Part shown: piece after piece, positions 59,532 to 64,000 of the stretch
Layout: each line of letters opens with the position of its first letter
How positions within the stretch are numbered: position 1 is the stretch's first letter
Origin: G025836975 sp040391135
GTDB taxonomy: Bacteria; Pseudomonadota; Gammaproteobacteria; Burkholderiales; Burkholderiaceae_B
Assembly: GCA_040391135.1 (NCBI GenBank)
Contig: JBEBYL010000017.1
Location: 3,029-67,028, forward strand
Length of the DNA: 64,000 nt
Direction: 5' to 3'
Position numbers and translations under genes: made by a program
Notes under the pieces: generated by a model
The model's input: only the letters and a program-made list of their open reading frames with translations
What the model was told of the DNA's origin: nothing
Database searches by the model: none

Positions 59532-61037
59532 ATGAGTGTGACGCAAGCGGATGGCGAAGCCGGCCGTATCGATGTACTGCGCAATGGAATGGTGTACGAC
59601 GGATCGGCGGCCGATGGCGCTCCAGGCGACGTGTGGATACAGGGCGGCAGGCTGCTGGCCGTCCTGCCGCCGGGGACCCCGCCTTCCTTGGCGCCGAAAT
59701 CCGCCCCGGCGGCTGAGCGCGTCGTCCATGATTGCACCGGCATGGTGATTGCGCCGGGCTTCATCGATGTCCATACGCATGATGATGCCGTCGTCCTGGA
59801 TCATCCCGACATGCTGCCCAAGCTGTCGCAGGGCATTACCACGGTCATTACCGGTAACTGCGGCATTTCGCTGGTGCCCATCGTGACCGACAGTCCGGCG
59901 GCACCCTTGTCCCTGCTAGGCGCCAGGCAGTTCCGCTTCGAATCGCTGCGGGCCTATCGGCAGGCCATAGACCAGTCCCCGCCCGGCGTGAACGTGGCGG
60001 TCCTGATCGGCCACACCGCCTTGCGCATGCGTGTCATGGACAACCTGGATCGGCCGGCTTCGGCCGCCGAGACGGACGCCATGGGCAGCATGCTGGACGA
60101 CGCCATGCGCGCCGGCGCCCTGGGCATGTCATCGGGCGTGTTCTATCGGCAGGCCTATGCGGCAGGCATCGACGAGCTCTCCGCGCTGGTCAAGGTCGTG
60201 GCCGGGCACGGCGGGGTTTATGCCACCCATGTGCGGGACGAATTGCGCGGCATCGTCCAGGCTATCGAGGAAGCGGCCCTGACGGCGCGCATGGCCGGCG
60301 CTCCGCTGGTGCTTTCGCATCACAAATGCGCGGGACCGGAGAACTGGGGGCGCACGGCCCAGACCCTGCCGCTTATCGAGCGCCTGGCGCGCGAACAGCC
60401 GATAGCCATGGACGTGTATCCGTATACGGCGGGCTCCACCGTCCTGCGGGAAGATTTGGTCGATGAGGTGATCGATATCCTGATAACCGGCAGCGACGCG
60501 CATCCGGAAATGATAGGCCGCTATTTGAAGGATATTGCCGCGCTTTGGGGCATCTCGCAGAAGCAGGCGTGCCGGCGGCTGCAGCCGGGCGGCGCCTGCT
60601 ATTTCCAGATGCGCCAGGATGACGTCGATCGCGTGGTGGCGCATCCGCTGTCCATGATCGGTTCCGACGGCCTGCCGCACGACACGCATCCGCATCCCCG
60701 CCTGTGGGGCGCCTTCCCCCGGGTGCTGGATCAATATTGGCGTATAAAGGGAACCTTGCCCATGGCGCAGGCCATCCATAAAATGACAGGCATGTCGGCA
60801 AGGCGTTTTGGCCTTGGCGGGCGCGGCTTCCTGAAGCCGGGCTATTTTGCGGACGTGGTCGTCTTCGATCCGGACAAGGTGCGCGACCTGGCCACCTATG
60901 CCGAACCGGCCCAGTTCAGTCAGGGAATCGAGCAAGTCTGGGTGAACGGCCGCCTGGGATTCATCGGCCGCGATAAAACCATCGCCGCAAGAGCCGGTCG
61001 ATTTGTGGAGCGCAGCAATATGAAGGTCGCCAATTGA
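59532..61037 (+). CDS. D-aminoacylase-family N-deacylase
   Basis: A 501-aa amidohydrolase of the N-acyl-D-amino-acid deacylase family. Motifs: VIAPGFIDVHTHDDAVVLDHPDM (HxH metal site), TTVITGNCGIS, YATHVRDE, LVLSHHKCAG and IGSDGLPHDTHPHPRLWG. It removes an acyl group from a D-configured amine. An ATG at 59532 follows AAAGG; a TTG at 59514 is in frame. It precedes the kinase by one base. The D-configuration at C2 of aldonic amino sugars makes them plausible substrates. Confidence 0.88.
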   Translation: MSVTQADGEAGRIDVLRNGMVYDGSAADGAPGDVWIQGGRLLAVLPPGTPPSLAPKSAPAAERVVHDCTGMVIAPGFIDVHTHDDAVVLDHPDMLPKLSQGITTVITGNCGISLVPIVTDSPAAPLSLLGARQFRFESLRAYRQAIDQSPPGVNVAVLIGHTALRMRVMDNLDRPASAAETDAMGSMLDDAMRAGALGMSSGVFYRQAYAAGIDELSALVKVVAGHGGVYATHVRDELRGIVQAIEEAALTARMAGAPLVLSHHKCAGPENWGRTAQTLPLIERLAREQPIAMDVYPYTAGSTVLREDLVDEVIDILITGSDAHPEMIGRYLKDIAALWGISQKQACRRLQPGGACYFQMRQDDVDRVVAHPLSMIGSDGLPHDTHPHPRLWGAFPRVLDQYWRIKGTLPMAQAIHKMTGMSARRFGLGGRGFLKPGYFADVVVFDPDKVRDLATYAEPAQFSQGIEQVWVNGRLGFIGRDKTIAARAGRFVERSNMKVAN

Positions 61038-61038
61038 A

Positions 61039-61971
61039 ATGTCCCACGCCACGCATTTGATCGCCCTGGATTGGGGCACCACGTCGCTGCGGGCCGCCCT
61101 GATGGACGGCCAGGGCAAGATCGTCGATCAGGCCGATACGGACAACGGCATCATGGCCGTGGCCGGACAGGATTTTCAGGCGGTGTTCGACAGGGTGGCG
61201 GGCGCATGGCTGCGGGACCACCCCCAAGCGGCGGTGATGGCGGCGGGCATGGCGGGCAGCCGCCAGGGGTGGCGCGAGACGCCGTACCTGCCATGTCCGG
61301 CAGGCTTCCAGGAATTGGGCCGGGGCCTGGTCTGGTCCGCCAGGAATGGCGGTTCCATCGGTTTCGTGCCGGGCTTGTCCACCCGGCATGCCGATGGCGC
61401 GCCCGACGTGATGCGGGGCGAGGAAACCCAGGTTTTCGGCGCATTGGACGCCCTTGGGGTCGACAACGGAATCTTTGTGCTGCCCGGCACCCACAGTAAA
61501 TGGGTGCGGGTGGAGAACCGCCGCATCCGCGATTTTCATACCTATATGACCGGCGAGGTCTTCGCTTTGCTCAAGCAGCATTCCATCCTGTCGCGCACCA
61601 TGCCCGAGGGCTCTCCGGTTTCATGGGAGGAAGGGCGGGCCAGTTTTTCCGCCGGCTGCGCACTGGCGGCCGAGGGCGCCATGCTGCACAATCTGTTTTC
61701 CGTTCGGGCGCGAGGCCTGCTCGGCGGCCTGCCCGGCGAACTGGCCCCGGACTACTTGTCCGGCTTGCTGATCGGGGAGGAAATCCGCGAAGCCCTGGCC
61801 TTGCTGGAATCCGATGCGCCGCGCCATATCCATCTGGTGTGCAAGCCGGTATTGCTCCAGCGCTACCAAGAAGCGCTCTCTGTTTTCGGGCTGCAAGGCT
61901 CGGGCTGCCCTGAGCAGGCAAGCTATCGTGGCATGCTGGCCATCGCGCGCCATCTGGGCCTGACGGCCTGA
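61039..61971 (+). CDS. dgoK: 2-dehydro-3-deoxygalactonokinase (DgoK) family kinase
   Basis: A 310-aa sugar-acid kinase. ATP-binding start IALDWGTTSLRAALMDGQGKIVDQ, then AAGMAGSRQGWRETPYLPCPA, GIFVLPGTHSKWVRVENRRI and LPGELAPDYLSGLLIGEEI are DgoK hallmarks. It phosphorylates 2-keto-3-deoxy-galactonate (or a close sugar acid) at C6. The aldolase follows, giving the usual DgoK-DgoA pair. No galactonate dehydratase is nearby, so the keto-deoxy acid must come from elsewhere, here probably by deamination. Confidence 0.9.
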   Translation: MSHATHLIALDWGTTSLRAALMDGQGKIVDQADTDNGIMAVAGQDFQAVFDRVAGAWLRDHPQAAVMAAGMAGSRQGWRETPYLPCPAGFQELGRGLVWSARNGGSIGFVPGLSTRHADGAPDVMRGEETQVFGALDALGVDNGIFVLPGTHSKWVRVENRRIRDFHTYMTGEVFALLKQHSILSRTMPEGSPVSWEEGRASFSAGCALAAEGAMLHNLFSVRARGLLGGLPGELAPDYLSGLLIGEEIREALALLESDAPRHIHLVCKPVLLQRYQEALSVFGLQGSGCPEQASYRGMLAIARHLGLTA

Positions 61972-61999
61972 TGGCGCAAGCGCGCAATCCTTTACTGGA

Positions 62000-62653
62000 A
62001 TGAAGATGCATATAGACGCTTATCTGGACGAATTCCCGCTGATCGCCATTTTCCGTGGCGTCACCCCCGAAGAGGTGGTCTGCGTGGCCGAAGGCGTGGT
62101 GGAGGCCGGTTTCCGCATTCTTGAAGTGCCTTTGAACTCGCCGCGTCCGCTGGAGAGCATAGCGCTCCTGGCCGACAGGTTTCCCGATCTGCTGGTGGGC
62201 GGGGGGACCGTCATGTCGCCGGCCGACGCCATGGCGATCGCGCGGGCGGGCGGCAAGCTGGTGCTGATGCCGCACAGCGATCCCGCGGTCGTGCGCCAGG
62301 CCAAGCAGTCGGGATTGCTGTGCGTGCCGGGGGTGGCGACGCCGACCGAGGCCTTCGCCGCGCTGGCCAACGGCGCCGACGCCCTTAAGCTTTATCCGGC
62401 GGAGCAGATTGCGCCGTCCGTGGTCAAGGCCTGGCGCGCGGTCCTGCCCTTGAATCATCGCTTATTGCCGGTGGGGGGGATACGGCCCGACACCATGGCC
62501 GATTACCTGCGCGCCGGCGCGAACGGCTTCGGCCTGGGCTCGGCCCTGTATAAGCAGGGCATGCCGGCCCCCGAGGCCGCCCGCAACGCCCGGGCCTTCG
62601 CGCAGGCGCTGGCGGAATTGCGCTTACAAGGCCTGTTGCCCGGCGGGGCCTGA
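62000..62653 (+). CDS. dgoA: 2-dehydro-3-deoxy-6-phosphogalactonate aldolase
   Basis: A 217-aa KDPG/KDPGal-type aldolase. LIAIFRGVTPEEVVCVAEGVVEAGFRILEVPLNSPRP with the catalytic glutamate, GGGTVMSPADAMAIARAGGKLVLMPHSD and the Schiff-base lysine in GADALKLYPAEQI are clear. It splits the phosphorylated keto-deoxy acid into pyruvate and glyceraldehyde 3-phosphate. The IFRGV(x)PEE start is closer to DgoA than to Eda. Last gene of the operon. Confidence 0.9.
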   Translation: MKMHIDAYLDEFPLIAIFRGVTPEEVVCVAEGVVEAGFRILEVPLNSPRPLESIALLADRFPDLLVGGGTVMSPADAMAIARAGGKLVLMPHSDPAVVRQAKQSGLLCVPGVATPTEAFAALANGADALKLYPAEQIAPSVVKAWRAVLPLNHRLLPVGGIRPDTMADYLRAGANGFGLGSALYKQGMPAPEAARNARAFAQALAELRLQGLLPGGA

Positions 62654-62669
62654 GCCGAGCGGCTTTTTT
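62653..62669 (+). terminator. Short-stem terminator after the dgoA gene
   Basis: AGCC (62653-62656) pairs with GGCT (62661-62664) around GAGC, running into six T residues to 62669. The stem is short but can extend by a G-U pair, and the T-run follows at once. Confidence 0.5.
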
Positions 62670-62732
62670 GAGTCTTGTGCGGAAGGGATGAATGGCAGGG
62701 TATCACTGCTGATACCAGTATAAGCACTTGTC

Positions 62733-62760
62733 TTGTACCGGGTTAGCAAGGTGGCATAAT
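62733..62760 (+). promoter_or_regulatory. Putative sigma-70 promoter of leuC
   Basis: TTGTAC (62733-62738) and CATAAT (62755-62760) are separated by 16 bases, a fair match to -35/-10. The leuC ATG is about 42 bases downstream. No leader peptide or riboswitch is seen in between. Confidence 0.5.
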
Positions 62761-62801
62761 TGATCCAAGGCTTTTCCGTTTACTTCTCCTAAGGGCTCAC
62801 C

Positions 62802-64000
62802 ATGGCACAAACCCTGTACGACAAACTTTGGGATGCACACGTTGTGCATCAAGAGTCGGACGGCACCTGTTTGCTGTATATCGACCGTCATCTGGTTCAC
62901 GAAGTTACCAGCCCTCAGGCATTCGAAGGGCTGGCCCTGGCCGGGCGCAAGCCGTGGCGGATCGGAGCCAATCTGGCCGTGGCCGACCATAATGTGCCGA
63001 CCACGGACCGCAATCAAGGCATACAAGATCCCATTTCGCGTCTGCAGGTCGACACGCTGGACGCCAATTGCGAAAAATACGGCATTACCGAATTCCGCAT
63101 GAACGACCTGCGCCAGGGCATCGTGCATATCATCGGCCCCGAGCAGGGCGCGACCCTGCCGGGCATGACGGTGGTTTGCGGCGACTCCCACACCAGCACG
63201 CATGGCGCGCTGGGCACGCTGGCGTTCGGCATCGGCACTTCCGAGGTCGAGCACGTGCTGGCCACGCAGACGCTGCTCATGAAAAAGAACAAGAACATGC
63301 TGATCAAGGTCGAGGGCGAATTGCCTTTCGGCTGTACGGCCAAGGACCTGGTTCTGTACGTCATCGGAAAGATAGGCACGGCCGGCGGCACGGGCTATGC
63401 CATCGAGTTCGGCGGCAGCACGGTGCGCGCCTTGTCGGTGGAAGGGCGCATGACGGTCTGCAATATGGCCATCGAAGCGGGCGCCCGATCGGGCATGGTG
63501 GCTGTCGATCAGAAGACCATCGATTACTTCCGCGGCCGTCCGTATGCGCCATCCGGCGCCTTGTGGGATCAGGCGGTGCAGTACTGGAGCACCCTGCACT
63601 CCGATCCCGGCGCCAAGTTCGACCGGGTGGTCGAGATCGACGCCCGCGAAATAAGCCCTCAGGTGTCATGGGGCACTTCACCCGAAATGGTCTTGTCGGT
63701 GGAAGGGCGCATACCCGATCCCGACAAGGAAAAAGACGACGTGCGCCGCGGCGGCATGGAACGCGCCCTGCAATACATGGGCCTGAAGCCCAATACGCCG
63801 CTTACCGATATCAAGGTGGATCGCATCTTCATCGGTTCCTGTACCAATGCGCGCATCGAAGACCTGCGCGCCGCCGCTGTGGTGGCGCGCGGCAAGCGCG
63901 TGGCCTCGTCGGTCAAACAGGCCATGGTGGTGCCCGGTTCGGGCCTGGTCAAGCGGCAAGCCGAACAAGAGGGCCTGGACAAGATATTCCTGGAAGCCGG
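62802..64000 (+). CDS. leuC: 3-isopropylmalate dehydratase large subunit (cut by window edge)
   Basis: About 399 codons of LeuC, which with LeuD isomerises 2- to 3-isopropylmalate in leucine synthesis. Start MAQTLYDKLWDAHVVHQESDGTCLLYIDRHLVHEVTSPQAFEGL; the [4Fe-4S] ligand Cys347 in GSCTNAR; CGDSHTSTHGALGTLAFGIGTSEVEHVLATQ. The remaining cluster cysteines lie beyond the window. The ORF starts at the ATG at 62802 after AAGGG. Confidence 0.96.
   Translation, partial: MAQTLYDKLWDAHVVHQESDGTCLLYIDRHLVHEVTSPQAFEGLALAGRKPWRIGANLAVADHNVPTTDRNQGIQDPISRLQVDTLDANCEKYGITEFRMNDLRQGIVHIIGPEQGATLPGMTVVCGDSHTSTHGALGTLAFGIGTSEVEHVLATQTLLMKKNKNMLIKVEGELPFGCTAKDLVLYVIGKIGTAGGTGYAIEFGGSTVRALSVEGRMTVCNMAIEAGARSGMVAVDQKTIDYFRGRPYAPSGALWDQAVQYWSTLHSDPGAKFDRVVEIDAREISPQVSWGTSPEMVLSVEGRIPDPDKEKDDVRRGGMERALQYMGLKPNTPLTDIKVDRIFIGSCTNARIEDLRAAAVVARGKRVASSVKQAMVVPGSGLVKRQAEQEGLDKIFLEA

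Overview
The window reads as a chromosome segment of a GC-rich betaproteobacterium of the order Burkholderiales, most likely family Alcaligenaceae (the Bordetella / Achromobacter / Pusillimonas group). I base this on protein character, on the core order recA-recX-metE-DUF2889-sucCD-terC-hemCDXY-ppa, and on family markers such as a BPSS1780-type membrane protein. The genus cannot be fixed from sequence alone. Coding density is very high and many neighbouring genes overlap by ATGA or TGATG junctions. No rRNA, tRNA, CRISPR array or intact insertion sequence was seen.

Layout. 1-1049: two-component pair on the minus strand (kinase cut by the window edge). 1145-2878: recA with a LexA box, then recX. 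3359-6733: divergent metR / metE with a MetR-like site. 6766-16636: housekeeping block with DUF2889, sucC, sucD, terminator, a TerC-family gene, a 41-aa membrane peptide, hemC, hemD, hemX, hemY, ppa, an FAH-family hydrolase and an entericidin lipoprotein closed by a strong terminator. 16811-27422: a complete phosphonate / C-P lyase locus, phnCDEFGHIJKLMNP. It starts at a Pho-box promoter with four repeats at 11-bp period, and PhnF-type palindromes lie before phnD and at the start of phnF. 27405-28154: a small BrnT/CopG-like toxin-antitoxin pair bracketed by near-identical 23-bp direct repeats, one of which carries the phnP stop codon. 28241-37724: a Tad (Flp pilus) locus with pilin, two TadE/TadG-like proteins, an unknown exported protein, CpaB, secretin, an FHA-CpaF fusion ATPase, TadB, TadC and a DUF192 protein.

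37737-42222 (minus strand) holds a membrane protein, homoserine kinase, a Liv-type binding protein and a class II HMG-CoA reductase. Divergent from the reductase is a GAF/PucR-type regulator, with an 11-bp-arm inverted repeat between them. 44416-51767 holds dusA, a CBS protein, a BrkB-family protein, DUF2069, selO, aroC, an M48 metallolipoprotein and a RidA protein. 51781-62669 is an inducible catabolic region: divergent ridA, two HexR/RpiR-like palindromes, an oligopeptide-type ABC transporter (five genes), a PLP deaminase of the D-serine dehydratase / D-threonine aldolase class, an RpiR regulator, a D-aminoacylase-like deacylase, a KDGal-type kinase and a KDPGal-type aldolase. 62802 to the end is leuC, cut by the window edge.

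How parts work together. The phn genes take up and degrade phosphonates under phosphate starvation. The Tad genes build a fibrillar pilus but lack a local TadZ and prepilin peptidase. The last operon fits best as uptake, N-deacylation, deamination and Entner-Doudoroff-type cleavage of an N-acylated amino sugar acid (an aldonic amino sugar). That is inferred from combining the enzyme families and is the most interesting functional hypothesis in the window.
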